DNA of 58,182 nucleotides from JAKOWB01 sp038363005. GTDB taxonomy: Bacteria; Pseudomonadota; Alphaproteobacteria; Kiloniellales; JACOMY01. The stretch covers positions 1-58,182 of the forward strand of contig JBBQBI010000028.1 of the NCBI GenBank assembly GCA_038363005.1, in the 5' to 3' direction. The notes under the pieces were generated by a model. It ran no database searches. It was not told where the DNA came from and was given only the letters and a program-made list of their open reading frames with translations. Of the stretch, positions 1 through 8,605 are shown piece after piece. Position 1 is the stretch's first letter; each line of letters begins with the position of its first letter. Both the position numbers and the translations under genes were made by a program.

Positions 1-1830
1 GTTGGTGGTCATGATCAGGATGACGTTGCGGAAGTCGACCTGCTTGCCGTTGTGGTCGGTCAGCTTGCCGTAGTCCATCACCTGCAGCAGCACGTTGAAC
101 AGGTCGGGATGCGCCTTCTCGATCTCGTCCAGCAGCAGCACACTGTGGGGATGCTGGTCGATCCCGTCCGTCAGAAGACCGCCCTGATCGAAGCCGACAT
201 AGCCCGGCGGCGCGCCGATCAGGCGCGAGACGGTGTGGCGCTCCATGTACTCCGACATGTCGAAGCGGGTGATCGGAATGCCCAGCGAGCGGGCCAGCTG
301 GCGCGCCGCCTCGGTCTTGCCGACGCCGGTCGGGCCGGAGAAGAGGTAGCAGCCGATCGGCTTCTCGCCGTCGCGCAGGCCAGCGCGCGACAGCTTGATC
401 GCGGCCGACAGCGCCTCGATCGCCTGGTCCTGGCCGAACACCATGGTCTTGAGGTCGCGGTCCAAGTTCTGCAGCACCGTGCGGTCGTCCTGGGTCACGG
501 TCTTGGGCGGGATGCGGGCGATCTTGGCGACGATGGCCTCGACGTCCTTCACACCCAGGATCTTCTTGCGCTTGTTCTCCGGCAGCAGCTGCTGGCTGGC
601 GCCGACCTCGTCGATGATGTCGATCGCCTTGTCCGGCAGCTTGCGGTCGTTCATGTAGCGCGCCGAGAGCTCCACCGCGGCGCGGATCGCCTCGGCGGTG
701 TAGCGCACCTTGTGGTGCTCCTCGTAGTAGGGCTTCAGGCCGCGCAGGATCTTTACCGCGTCCTCGATCGTCGGCTCGTTGACGTCGATCTTCTGGAAGC
801 GCCGGACCAGCGCGCGGTCCTTCTCGAAGTAGTTCCGGTATTCCTTGTAGGTGGTCGAGCCGATGCAGTGCAGCACGCCCGACTGCAGCGCCGGCTTCAG
901 CAGGTTGGAGGCATCCATGGCGCCGCCCGAGGTGGCACCGGCGCCGATCACCGTGTGGATCTCGTCGATGAAGAGGATGCCGTGCGGCTGGTCCTCCAGC
1001 TCCTTGACCACGGCCTTCAGGCGCTCCTCGAAGTCGCCGCGGTAGCGGGTGCCGGCCAGCAGCGCGCCCATGTCGAGCGCGAAGATAGTGGCGTCCTGCA
1101 GCACCTCGGGCACCTCGCCCTCGACGATGCGGCGCGCCAGGCCCTCGGCGATGGCAGTCTTGCCGACGCCCGGATCGCCGACGTAGAGCGGGTTGTTCTT
1201 GGTGCGGCGGCAGAGCACCTGGATGGTGCGCTCGATTTCGTTCTCGCGGCCGATCAGCGGGTCGATCTTGCCTGCCTTGGCCTTCTTGTTCAGGTCGACG
1301 CAGTAGGCGTCGAGCGCCTCGCGGCCCTTCTTGACCACCTTTTCCGCCTGCGCCTCCTTCTCGGCGCCGGTCACCGTGCGCTCGGCCTCCAGGCCCTTCA
1401 CCTTGGCGATGCCATGGCTGATGTAGTTCACCGCGTCCAGCCGGCTCATCTCCTGCTCCTGCAGGAAATAGACCGCGTGGCTCTCTCGCTCGGAGAAGAG
1501 CGCGACCAGCACGTTGGCGCCGGTCACCTCTTCGCGGCCAGAGGACTGCACATGGATGGCGGCGCGCTGCAGCACGCGCTGGAACCCGGCGGTCGGCTTG
1601 GCGTCGCCGGCCGAGCGACTGATCAGGTTGGACAGGTCGTTGTCGATATAGTCGACCAGCTGGCCGCGCAGCTGCTCCAGGTCAATCCCGCAGGCCTTCA
1701 TCACCGCGATGGAGTCCTGGTCCTCGGTCAGGGCGAGAAGCAGGTGCTCGAGCGTGGCGTACTCGTGCCGGCGCTCGTTGGCGTAGCCCAGCGCGCGGTG
1801 CAGGGTCTGCTCGAGGTTGGCAGAGAGCAT
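1..1830 (-). CDS. clpA: ATP-dependent Clp protease ATPase subunit ClpA (3' end cut by window)
   Basis: This is the AAA+ unfoldase that threads substrates into the ClpP protease chamber. The reverse strand is open from the ATG at 1828-1830 to the window edge, giving 610 of roughly 770 residues. The N-terminal Clp repeat domain begins MLSANLEQTLHRAL and covers about residues 1-145. The first AAA module has Walker A GDPGVGKT near residue 218 and a downstream FIDEIHT Walker B. The second has SGPTGVGKT near residue 500 and a LLLDEIEKAH Walker B. The frame leaves the window within ILIMTTN, a conserved segment of the second AAA module. The start lies 4 bp after clpS, so the two are probably translated from one message, the usual clpS-clpA order. 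Confidence 0.97.
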   Translation of the reverse strand, partial: MLSANLEQTLHRALGYANERRHEYATLEHLLLALTEDQDSIAVMKACGIDLEQLRGQLVDYIDNDLSNLISRSAGDAKPTAGFQRVLQRAAIHVQSSGREEVTGANVLVALFSERESHAVYFLQEQEMSRLDAVNYISHGIAKVKGLEAERTVTGAEKEAQAEKVVKKGREALDAYCVDLNKKAKAGKIDPLIGRENEIERTIQVLCRRTKNNPLYVGDPGVGKTAIAEGLARRIVEGEVPEVLQDATIFALDMGALLAGTRYRGDFEERLKAVVKELEDQPHGILFIDEIHTVIGAGATSGGAMDASNLLKPALQSGVLHCIGSTTYKEYRNYFEKDRALVRRFQKIDVNEPTIEDAVKILRGLKPYYEEHHKVRYTAEAIRAAVELSARYMNDRKLPDKAIDIIDEVGASQQLLPENKRKKILGVKDVEAIVAKIARIPPKTVTQDDRTVLQNLDRDLKTMVFGQDQAIEALSAAIKLSRAGLRDGEKPIGCYLFSGPTGVGKTEAARQLARSLGIPITRFDMSEYMERHTVSRLIGAPPGYVGFDQGGLLTDGIDQHPHSVLLLDEIEKAHPDLFNVLLQVMDYGKLTDHNGKQVDFRNVILIMTTN

Positions 1831-1834
1831 CGGG

Positions 1835-2164
1835 CTAATCCTTTTCCAGGGTAAGCTGCAGAGGGTGCTGGTGCTTACGAGCGTAGTCTACCACCTGATT
1901 GACCTTGGTCTCGGCCACTTCGTAGGTAAAGACCCCGCAGATCCCGACGCCACGGCGATGCACATGCAGCATGATGGCCGTCGCCTCCGAGCGGTTTTTG
2001 CCGAAAAAGCGCTCAAGCACGTGCACGACGAATTCCATGGGGGTGTAGTCGTCGTTCAGCATAAGCACCTTGTACATAGAGGGCTTCTTGGTCTTCGGCT
2101 TCGCCTCGACCAAGGTCCCGCTACCGGTGCCGCCGTTGCCGTTCTGCTCTTTGTCCACGCCCAT
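1835..2164 (-). CDS. clpS: ClpS, N-degron adaptor for ClpAP
   Basis: ClpS delivers substrates with destabilising N-terminal residues to ClpA. The 109-residue product has a disordered Gly/Asn-rich N-terminus (about residues 1-35). The ClpS core follows, with YKVLMLNDDYTPMEFV, then HVHRRGVGICGVFTYEVAE; the NDD and MLHVH elements line the N-degron pocket in the family. The frame stays open upstream to 2317, but that extension is Arg-rich and unlike ClpS. I chose the ATG at 2162-2164 (MGVDKEQ), which gives the usual family length. It lies just upstream of clpA. Confidence 0.96.
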   Translation of the reverse strand: MGVDKEQNGNGGTGSGTLVEAKPKTKKPSMYKVLMLNDDYTPMEFVVHVLERFFGKNRSEATAIMLHVHRRGVGICGVFTYEVAETKVNQVVDYARKHQHPLQLTLEKD

Positions 2165-2323
2165 CGTCGCTTCAGGGACTCGATGACTGGCTGTCGGGGA
2201 AAGTTTGCTCACGTAGGAATGATATTGGGTGCGAAGCCGCAGGGAAAAGACTTTCGCATGTGGAAGATGTCGCGGACGCGGCATGCGCCCAGCGCGGATG
2301 CCGCGGTTTCGCCGCAAACACGA

Positions 2324-2355
2324 AGGGCCCGGCCGCCTTCCGGCGACCGGGCCCT
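2324..2355 (-). terminator. Probable rho-independent terminator after the phasin gene
   Basis: A long hairpin with outer arms AGGGCCCGG (2324-2332) and CCGGGCCCT (2347-2355), and an inner CGCC/GGCG stem closing on TTCC. It lies about 37 bp past the phasin stop on the reverse strand. The T-tract is weak (TTCGTGTTTG), so termination efficiency is uncertain. Confidence 0.55.
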
Positions 2356-2391
2356 CGTTCAGATCTTCAGCTAGATGAAGCGCCGCAGCGA

Positions 2392-2928
2392 TTAGGCCGC
2401 GACCGGCTTCATCATCTTCTCGATGGCGACGTTGACGCGCGCCTGGATCGGCTGGAAGGCCTCGTTGGCCACCTTCACCGACATCTCGGCCAGCTTGGTG
2501 CTGTCGGCCATCAGGCGGTCGAACTGCGAGCGGGACAGGTCGGCCTGCAGGTCGATCGCCTCGCGCATGGTCTTGACACCCATGAAGGCCTTGGCGGCGT
2601 TCATCGAAGTCTCGAAGGAAGACTGCGCCAGCGCGAAGAACTCCTTGGAGAAGCCCTCGACGCCCTTGGCGACGATGCTGCTCGAGGCAGCCACGGCCTC
2701 CATGTTGTCCTTGTTAAGCGAGCTGAACTGGTCGTAGCCCTTGAACACGGCCTCCGACACCTTCTCAACCTGCTCCTTGGTCATCGCGACGGCCTGCTCG
2801 TAGCCCTTCTTGGCGGCTTCGGCACTGGCCTTCACGACGGCCTCGACGTTTTCCTTGCCGGCGAACACAGCGGCTTCGACGGGCTTCAGGGCCTCATTGA
2901 CGGCGTGAGCGGACTTCTTGACAGCCAT
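2392..2928 (-). CDS. Phasin family protein (PHA granule-associated)
   Basis: Phasins coat polyhydroxyalkanoate granules and control their size and number. The 178-residue product is soluble, Ala/Lys/Glu-rich and almost wholly helical, with no signal peptide. It has the Phasin_2-type layout: an N-terminal amphipathic stretch (VEAAVFAGKENVEAV), then FSKEFFALAQSSFETSMNAAKAF (around residues 93-115), then a helix leading to MMKPVAA. The length is typical. The gene is monocistronic: a terminator-like hairpin follows it, and the gene upstream is divergent. Two copies of TTGTGCA(G/C)TGCAACA lie 89-160 bp upstream and resemble PhaR operators. No PHA synthase, depolymerase or phaR is in the window. 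Confidence 0.9.
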   Translation of the reverse strand: MAVKKSAHAVNEALKPVEAAVFAGKENVEAVVKASAEAAKKGYEQAVAMTKEQVEKVSEAVFKGYDQFSSLNKDNMEAVAASSSIVAKGVEGFSKEFFALAQSSFETSMNAAKAFMGVKTMREAIDLQADLSRSQFDRLMADSTKLAEMSVKVANEAFQPIQARVNVAIEKMMKPVAA

Positions 2929-3016
2929 GACGATCTCCTATTTCAGCGTCTGCGGCCCCTTGCAGCGGGCACCGCGGGTTGGGTCTAACCCCGGGTCTGT
3001 TCTGCACCGCGTCTCA

Positions 3017-3031
3017 TTGTGCAGTGCAACA
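3017..3031. promoter_or_regulatory. TGC-rich operator-like site, PhaR-type candidate
   Basis: TTGTGCAGTGCAACA. PhaR repressors of PHA-accumulating bacteria are known to bind TGC/GCA-rich palindromic sites before phasin and phaR genes. This copy lies 89 bp upstream of the phasin start. A 14/15 match is at 3074, and a close relative lies before a ParA-like gene at 55506. Confidence 0.55.
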
Positions 3032-3073
3032 TGACGCAAATATAGGCAGATCTCTTCGGAGGTCAAGGGATTT

Positions 3074-3088
3074 TTGTGCACTGCAACA
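3074..3088. promoter_or_regulatory. Second TGC-rich operator-like site
   Basis: TTGTGCACTGCAACA, one mismatch from the site at 3017, in the same orientation and 57 bp away. Duplicated spacing of this kind suggests cooperative binding by a dimeric regulator. Confidence 0.5.
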
Positions 3089-3252
3089 TCGCAGGTGCGA
3101 GAAGGACCCGCGGCAGGGCGTCGCACTGTTTTGAGACGCCGCGAGACCGCTTTGGCGCGGTCATAGTGAGAGGGAGGTTTACAGACTCCCAGGAAAACCG
3201 TAATAATTCTCGCGAATCGAGGGACTTAGCGCCGATTCTTAGGGGAGAACCT

Positions 3253-4569
3253 GTGCATCGGCTTATAAACCTTTTGGATAGGACCACAATCAGTGGGAGG
3301 GGTATCAGCCACTCCCTGCTAGCCCTTGTGGTTCTGGCCCTCTGCGTCCTCGGCAGCGGCGGCACCGCCGACGCCAAGTACGCAGCCTTCGCGATGGACG
3401 CCGAAACCGGCCTGGTGCTGCACGAGACCAACGCCGACACCAAGAACTTCCCGGCGTCCCTCACCAAGATGATGACGCTCTACCTGCTTTTCGAGGCCCT
3501 GCAGGATGGCGATGTGACGCTGTCGACCAAGATGAAGGTCTCGGCGCGCGCGGCCAAGCAGCAGCCCACGAAGCTGGGGCTGAAGTCCGGCACCACCATC
3601 ACTGTGGAAAACGCGATCCGCGCCCTGGTCACCAAGTCGGCCAACGACGTGGCCGTGGTGGTGGCTGAGCACCTGGGCAAGAGCGAGGACGGCTTCGCCC
3701 GGCTAATGACCGCCAAGGCCAAGGCGCTGGGCATGAAGCGGACGCTGTTCAAGAACGCCTCGGGCCTACCGAACTCCAAGCAGGTCTCCTCGGCGCGCGA
3801 CATGGCCACGCTGGCGCTGTCGCTGATCCAGGATTTCCCGCAGTACTACCACTACTTCTCGATCACTTCCTTCACCTACAAGGGCCGCACCTACGAGAAC
3901 CACAACTCGCTGCTCGCGGGCGTGGCCGGGGTCGACGGCCTGAAGACCGGCTATACCAAGGCCTCGGGCTACAACATCGCGATCTCCGCGGTGCGCGACG
4001 GGCGGCGGGTGATCGTCGTGGTGTTCGGCGGCAAGACTGCCAGGAAGCGCGACAACCAGGCCGGCGCACTGCTCGACACCGCCTATGCCTCGATCAAGAC
4101 GCTGAAGCTGACCACCCCGGCGACGCAGGTGGCCAAGCTGTCGACCGGCCCGGTGGTCATTCCGCCGGAGAAGCCCCTGGCGGGCGTCGTGCTGCCGGCC
4201 AGCGGCGGCACGGTGACGGTCGATAGCAGCGGCGTGGAGAGCGTGGCGCTGACCGGCAACACCCAGGTCGCGGCGCTGACCATGGACAACGTCAAGACCG
4301 ACGCCTCGCAGGCGCTGCCGGCCGGCTGGTCGGTCCAGGTCGGCGCCTTTTCCAAGTTCAATGCCGCCAAGCAGGCGGCGCAGGCGGCCGGCAGCCTGGC
4401 GGCGCAGCCGCTGGCCGGGGCCCAGGTCTTCGTCATGGAGATCGACGGCCAGGGCGGCAAGCTCTACCGCGCCCGCCTGACCGACCTGAACGAGGCCGAT
4501 GCGCGCGAGGCCTGTCGCCTCCTTACCAAGCAGAACCAAGCCTGCCTGGTCGTCCAGCCGGGCAGCTGA
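3253..4569 (+). CDS. D-alanyl-D-alanine carboxypeptidase (peptidase S11) with C-terminal SPOR domain
   Basis: A periplasmic penicillin-binding protein that trims the terminal D-Ala of peptidoglycan stem peptides. I chose GTG at 3253, which follows AGGGGAG by 5 bp; the frame extends upstream to 3076 without family resemblance. The product is 438 residues, with an N-terminal signal helix (SLLALVVLALCVL) ending near GTADA. The active-site motifs are all present: SLTK (S69-K72), SAN (S129-N131) and KTG (K231-G233). A linker of about 90 residues leads to a SPOR domain (GWSVQVGAFSKFNAAKQAA, from about residue 355), which in this family binds denuded glycan at the septum. The next gene starts 2 bp after the stop. 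Confidence 0.95.
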   Translation: MHRLINLLDRTTISGRGISHSLLALVVLALCVLGSGGTADAKYAAFAMDAETGLVLHETNADTKNFPASLTKMMTLYLLFEALQDGDVTLSTKMKVSARAAKQQPTKLGLKSGTTITVENAIRALVTKSANDVAVVVAEHLGKSEDGFARLMTAKAKALGMKRTLFKNASGLPNSKQVSSARDMATLALSLIQDFPQYYHYFSITSFTYKGRTYENHNSLLAGVAGVDGLKTGYTKASGYNIAISAVRDGRRVIVVVFGGKTARKRDNQAGALLDTAYASIKTLKLTTPATQVAKLSTGPVVIPPEKPLAGVVLPASGGTVTVDSSGVESVALTGNTQVAALTMDNVKTDASQALPAGWSVQVGAFSKFNAAKQAAQAAGSLAAQPLAGAQVFVMEIDGQGGKLYRARLTDLNEADAREACRLLTKQNQACLVVQPGS

Positions 4570-4571
4570 CC

Positions 4572-5060
4572 TTGCAGGTCCACTGGCGGCGCTGGACGGG
4601 GCTGATCAGCGGCCTGTGCCTGCTGGGCTTCGGCGGCCTGCTGGTCGGCGTGGTGGTGGATCCGCTGTTCTGGAGCGGCGCCGGCGCCGACCTGCGCCTG
4701 GCCATGCTGGTCATGGTCTACCTGCTGATCGCCAACCTTTGCCTGCGGCGGCTGGTGGCGGTCTATAGCCGCAAGGCCCCCATCACCGTGCTCGACAAGG
4801 GCCTGCTGCTGAGTGACGGCCTGTCCGAGCGCCGGCTGCCCTGGGGCGATATCGAACGCCTGCGCCTGACCAAGAGCCGCCTGATGATCGACCTGCGCAA
4901 CACCGCTGAGGGCCGGGTCGCCTGGCAGTTCATGGCGCAGCTCGGCGTCGCCCCGTCGCTGCGCTATCTCTACGCCGCCATCGACCTGAACAAGCAGGCC
5001 TTCTATGGCGCGGTGCGCGACAAGGCGCCGGAGTTCCTGCGCATCGACCTGACGAGCTGA
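4572..5060 (+). CDS. Two-span inner-membrane protein of unknown function, STM3941-like
   Basis: A 162-residue product from a TTG start only 2 bp past the carboxypeptidase stop, implying translational coupling. Two hydrophobic spans (about residues 10-28 and 38-55) precede a soluble beta-rich part containing ITVLDKGLLLSDGL...LPWGDIERLRL. That pattern resembles the PH-like STM3941 family of small membrane proteins. No catalytic motif is visible. The TTG start is kept because the first in-frame ATG would remove the first span. Function unknown. Confidence 0.7.
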   Translation: MQVHWRRWTGLISGLCLLGFGGLLVGVVVDPLFWSGAGADLRLAMLVMVYLLIANLCLRRLVAVYSRKAPITVLDKGLLLSDGLSERRLPWGDIERLRLTKSRLMIDLRNTAEGRVAWQFMAQLGVAPSLRYLYAAIDLNKQAFYGAVRDKAPEFLRIDLTS

Positions 5061-5147
5061 GGCACGCCCGCGCAAGCGCCGGAGTTCCGTGGTCGCGGCC
5101 ACGAACCAAGGTAGCGCGGTTGTCCAACCGCGAGGCGCTGCAGCAGC

Positions 5148-6221
5148 ATGTCACTGACGACACCTTCCCCGCGTCTCAGCGGCCATGCCTGGCTGCTGCT
5201 GCTGGCCTTGTCATTGCTCTGGGGCGGTTCCTTTTTCTTCGCCGAGATCGCGCTGCGCGACGTGCCGCCGCTGCTGGTGGCCTGGGGTCGCGTGGCCAGC
5301 GGCGCGGTCTTCCTGCTGCTGTTCCTGCGGCTGGCCGGCATGGCGCTGCCGCGCGGCTGGGCCAGGTGGCGGCGCTACGCGGTCATGGGACTGCTGAACA
5401 ACGCCCTGCCCTTCAGCCTGATCTTCCTGGGCCAGCGGTCCATCGGTGCCAACGCGGCGGCGATCTTGAATGCCACCACACCCTGTTTCGCCGTGCTGCT
5501 GGCGCATCTGCTCACCGCCGACGAAAGGCTGACATCAGCGCGCCTGGGCGGCGTACTGCTGGGCGCCCTGGGCGTCGCCCTGTTGATCGGTCTGGAGGCG
5601 CTGCAGGGACTCCAGACCCAGGTCGGTCCGTCGCTGCTGGTGCTCGTCGCCGCGCTGTCCTATGCCCTGGCCGGGCTCTATGGACGTCGGTTCCGCGGCG
5701 AGCCGGCGCTGGCGACAGCGACCGGACAGGTCTGCTGCTCGACGCTCTGGCTGCTGCCGGTGACCCTCGCGGTGGACCAGCCCTGGAGCCTGCCGCTACC
5801 GGCCTGGGGCAGCCTGGCCGCCATCGGCGCCCTCGGCCTGTTCTCCACGGCGCTGGCCTACCGCCTGTACTTCCGCATCCTGGCGCTGGCCGGGGCGACC
5901 AATCTGCTGCTGGTGACGCTGATGATTCCACCCAGCGCCATTGCGCTGTCGGCGCTATTCCTCGCGCAACCGGTCGGGCTGGCCGAGGGCGCCGGCTTCG
6001 CGGTCATCGCGTTGGGCTTACTCCTGCTCGACGGACGGGCGCTGCGCGCCCTCAGCGGGCGGTGGGCAGACCTCGGATCCGCACCACCACGCAGCCCCTA
6101 CCGTCGGGGGCCGGGTCGGGCATGGTCAGCAACACCAGGAGGCAACCCTGCTGGGCGTGTATGCGGAGCGCCTTCGGCAGTTGGTCCACCGGACGACTCC
6201 AGGGCACCTCCACCGGCGTGA
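5148..6221 (+). CDS. EamA/DMT-family transporter with aberrant C-terminal extension
   Basis: A drug/metabolite transporter superfamily permease with ten membrane spans in two EamA halves. The first half opens with LLLALSLLWGGSFFFAEIAL; the second contains LGLFSTALAYRLYFRILALAGATN. Both are hallmark segments. The family normally ends near the last hydrophobic span (GFAVIALGLLLLDGRAL, about residue 300). Here the frame continues another 50 or so Pro/Arg/Gly-rich residues and overlaps the convergent lipoprotein gene by about 170 bp. The natural stop has therefore probably been lost, or the tail is non-functional. The substrate cannot be told. A CGCGGTTG/CAACCGCG hairpin at 5115-5132 lies just upstream. 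Confidence 0.9.
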   Translation: MSLTTPSPRLSGHAWLLLLALSLLWGGSFFFAEIALRDVPPLLVAWGRVASGAVFLLLFLRLAGMALPRGWARWRRYAVMGLLNNALPFSLIFLGQRSIGANAAAILNATTPCFAVLLAHLLTADERLTSARLGGVLLGALGVALLIGLEALQGLQTQVGPSLLVLVAALSYALAGLYGRRFRGEPALATATGQVCCSTLWLLPVTLAVDQPWSLPLPAWGSLAAIGALGLFSTALAYRLYFRILALAGATNLLLVTLMIPPSAIALSALFLAQPVGLAEGAGFAVIALGLLLLDGRALRALSGRWADLGSAPPRSPYRRGPGRAWSATPGGNPAGRVCGAPSAVGPPDDSRAPPPA

Positions 6222-6531
6222 GAACCTGCGCCACCATGCCGGCAGGCGGCATGCCGTAGAGCGTAGCGTCATAGATGCCGTCCGGCGGCGCCTGGATATA
6301 GACCACCGGTTCCAGCGTAAGGTCCTCCCACTCGGGAGTCGCGGCGGTTGCCTGCACCAGCATGGTCAGCACGCCATTGCCGATACTGCCGCTGGCCCAG
6401 CTCACGTCGGTCAGGATTTCGCGCGACGGCGTCGGCGTCGGCGCCGGTCCGCCGGGCGGCACCTGGTTGACCTGGCAGGCGGCAAGCAGCGGCAAGGCCG
6501 CGAGGGCAAGGAACGGGGCGAGACGGCGCAT
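6052..6531 (-). CDS. Predicted lipoprotein of unknown function
   Basis: 159 residues starting MRRLAPFLALAALPLLAACQ, a clear signal peptide with lipobox LLAAC and the lipidated Cys at 19. A GAGGA Shine-Dalgarno precedes the chosen ATG at 6529-6531; the frame is open upstream without support. The mature part (PSREILTDVSWASGSIGNG..., then VLTPVEVPWSRPVDQLPKALRIH) has no motif I recognise. It starts 10 bp after the GGCT gene and is probably co-transcribed with it. Its 3' end overlaps the EamA read-through. Confidence 0.75.
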   Translation of the reverse strand: MRRLAPFLALAALPLLAACQVNQVPPGGPAPTPTPSREILTDVSWASGSIGNGVLTMLVQATAATPEWEDLTLEPVVYIQAPPDGIYDATLYGMPPAGMVAQVLTPVEVPWSRPVDQLPKALRIHAQQGCLLVLLTMPDPAPDGRGCVVVRIRGLPTAR

Positions 6532-6541
6532 GGTGTCCTCC

Positions 6542-7066
6542 TCAAGCCGCCAAGCGCCAGACCTCCGCTGGTCGCGGGGCCGTGCGCGCAATGGCGCGGA
6601 TTTGCCGGCGCACATGCCACAGGATCTCGGGCGATCCCATGGACTCGGCGCCGCACTGGTTCATCCAGAAGTGAACGAGCGGCATGATCCTTGGTTTCAT
6701 GGTGCGGTGCCAACGCTCGTAGGTCCAAGCCTCGCGGGTGGCGAATCCGCCATGGCGCGGCATGAAAAGCCAGGCGGCCTCCTTGGCCCCGGACGCCAGT
6801 GTCACGGTGAAGCTGCGGGGCTGGTACTGCGTGCCCTCGAAATGCGCCATGCGCAGCACTGCGCGCTCGTCCAGGCCGCGACAGACCAGGCCCGGCACCC
6901 GCTGGCCACCGGCCGGCGCCAGCACGGGATAGAGCGCGCCCTGGCAGCGCACGCGGCGAAAGCCGGGCAGCAGGGCGGGCTCCAGCGCCACGGCATCATG
7001 CGCGTGCGGGAAGACCAGGCGGCGAATGTCCGGATCGAGCAGGGTACCGTAGAAGAACCACTGCAT
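6542..7066 (-). CDS. Gamma-glutamylcyclotransferase (GGCT/AIG2-like) family protein
   Basis: A 174-residue product opening MQWFFYGTLLDPDIRR. The YGTL signature forms the substrate loop of the GGCT fold. A conserved-looking PGFRRVRCQG and a central VPGLVCRGLDE...FEG follow, as in AIG2-like proteins. These enzymes cyclise gamma-glutamyl groups to 5-oxoproline; the exact substrate here is unknown. I preferred the ATG at 7064-7066 because the fold begins there, although the frame reaches 7150. The C-terminal 60 residues go beyond the minimal fold. Confidence 0.82.
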   Translation of the reverse strand: MQWFFYGTLLDPDIRRLVFPHAHDAVALEPALLPGFRRVRCQGALYPVLAPAGGQRVPGLVCRGLDERAVLRMAHFEGTQYQPRSFTVTLASGAKEAAWLFMPRHGGFATREAWTYERWHRTMKPRIMPLVHFWMNQCGAESMGSPEILWHVRRQIRAIARTAPRPAEVWRLAA

Positions 7067-7210
7067 GGCTGCAGGCCCCTCCCAGAAAACGACGGACCAC
7101 GACCCGGGCCCAAGGTTGTCCAAGATTTGCCGGCCTATGCAGTGCAGCACCGAGCGGGCGCTATATGCAGGCGAAGGCGTCGCGATGCAATGGGAATTTG
7201 TGCGACCGCG

Positions 7211-8590
7211 CTAGAAGGCCGGCACTGGCAGCCCGATCGCCTTAATGGTCTGCGCCAGCGTCGCCTTCAGGCGGTCCAGCCCGGCCTGGTCACCCGATTC
7301 GCAGCGCGCCACCAGGACGTCCTGGGTGTTCGAGGCGCGCAGCAGCCACCAGCCATCCGGCGTGGTCACCCGCACGCCGTCGATGTCGATGAAATCGGCG
7401 CCGGCCTGGCGCAGCGTGGCCACCACCTCGGCCATGGCCGGACGCTTGCGCTCCTCGGCACAGGGGAAGCGGATCTCTGCCGTGTTCAGCACCGGCGGCA
7501 GCGAGTCGCGGAAGGCGGCCAGCGACTCGCCGGACAGGCTGAGCGCCATCAGCAGGCGCACCGCCGCGTAAAGCGCGTCATCGTAACCGTAGTAGCGGTC
7601 GGCGAAGAACAGGTGGGCGCTCATCTCGCCCGCGAATTCAGCGTGGGTTTCCTTCAGCTTCGCCTTTACGTGGCTGTGGCCGGTCTTCCACATGATCGGC
7701 TTGCCGCCCAGCTTGGCGATGCCGTCGAACAGGATGCGGCTGGCCTTGACGTCGGCGATGATGGTGGCGCCGGGCTTGCGCTGCAGGATGTCGCGCGCCA
7801 GTAGCAGCATCAGCTGGTCGCCCCACAGCACACGGCCCTGGCTGTCGACCGCGCCGATGCGGTCGCCGTCGCCGTCGAAGGCGATGCCCAGGTCGAGCTT
7901 GCGCTCGGCCACCAGCGCCTTCAGCTGCGCCAGATTGCTTTCCACCGTCGGGTCGGGATGGTGCGCCGGGAAGGTGCCGTCGATCTCGGCATTGATCAGG
8001 TGATGCTCGCCCGGCAGGCGGCGCACCAGCTCGCGCAGGATCTCCGACGCCGCGCCGTGGCCGGGGTCCCAGCCGATACGCATCGGCTTCATGCCGACGG
8101 CGTCCTGTGCCAGGCGGCTGACATAGGCCTGGCGGATGTCCTGGCTCTCCTCGCCACCCTGCCCGCGCTCGAAATCGCCGGCGGCGGCCAAGGTGCCGAG
8201 GTCCTGGATCTGCTGGCCGAAGAAGGACTGCTTCGCCAGGGTGATCTTGAAGCCGTTGTAGTTCGACGGATTGTGCGAGCCGGTGACCATCACGCCGCCG
8301 TCGACCGAAAGGGTGTAGGCGGCGAAATAGAGCATCGGCGTCGGGCCGCGGCCGACGCGCAGCACGTCGATGCCGCTGGCCTTCAGCCCGACAACCAGCG
8401 CGGCTTCCAGTTCGGGCGAGGAAAGACGCCCGTCATAGGCGGTGGCCAGCCGGCGGAGCCCCTGGCGGCGCGCCACCGTGCCGATGGCCAGGCCCAGCGC
8501 CTCGGCATCGGCCGGATGCAGCGTCTCGCCGACAATGCCGCGGACGTCGTATTCCCGCAGCACGGTCGGATCGAAGCGGTGTGACTGCAT
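7211..8590 (-). CDS. Phosphomannomutase/phosphoglucomutase
   Basis: An alpha-D-phosphohexomutase that interconverts hexose 6- and 1-phosphates to feed nucleotide-sugar synthesis. The 459-residue product has the phosphoserine loop TGSHNP (S105), the metal loop DGDGDR (239-244), the sugar-binding GEMSAHLFF and the C-terminal phosphate loop RASNTQD. The order matches dual-specificity PMM/PGM enzymes of the AlgC type. It starts 15 bp after ugd and is last in the galU-ugd-pgm operon. Together these would supply Glc-1-P or Man-1-P, UDP-glucose and UDP-glucuronate for exopolysaccharide or envelope glycans. Confidence 0.95.
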   Translation of the reverse strand: MQSHRFDPTVLREYDVRGIVGETLHPADAEALGLAIGTVARRQGLRRLATAYDGRLSSPELEAALVVGLKASGIDVLRVGRGPTPMLYFAAYTLSVDGGVMVTGSHNPSNYNGFKITLAKQSFFGQQIQDLGTLAAAGDFERGQGGEESQDIRQAYVSRLAQDAVGMKPMRIGWDPGHGAASEILRELVRRLPGEHHLINAEIDGTFPAHHPDPTVESNLAQLKALVAERKLDLGIAFDGDGDRIGAVDSQGRVLWGDQLMLLLARDILQRKPGATIIADVKASRILFDGIAKLGGKPIMWKTGHSHVKAKLKETHAEFAGEMSAHLFFADRYYGYDDALYAAVRLLMALSLSGESLAAFRDSLPPVLNTAEIRFPCAEERKRPAMAEVVATLRQAGADFIDIDGVRVTTPDGWWLLRASNTQDVLVARCESGDQAGLDRLKATLAQTIKAIGLPVPAF

Positions 8591-8605
8591 GGCGACTGTT
8601 TCCCT

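Larger units (their letters stand above)
2929..3252. other. Intergenic region between divergent phasin and carboxypeptidase genes
   Basis: 324 bp without a credible gene. It holds two TGC-rich operator-like sites (3017-3031 and 3074-3088) and a small GACCGC/GCGGTC hairpin (3145-3162). The region is noticeably less GC-rich than the genes, as expected for a double promoter. Confidence 0.6.

Noticed and set aside
52..1854. A 600-residue + strand open frame across the clpA region
   Set aside because: It is antisense to clpA, whose reverse-strand translation matches the family over 610 residues. Long antisense frames are expected at this GC content.
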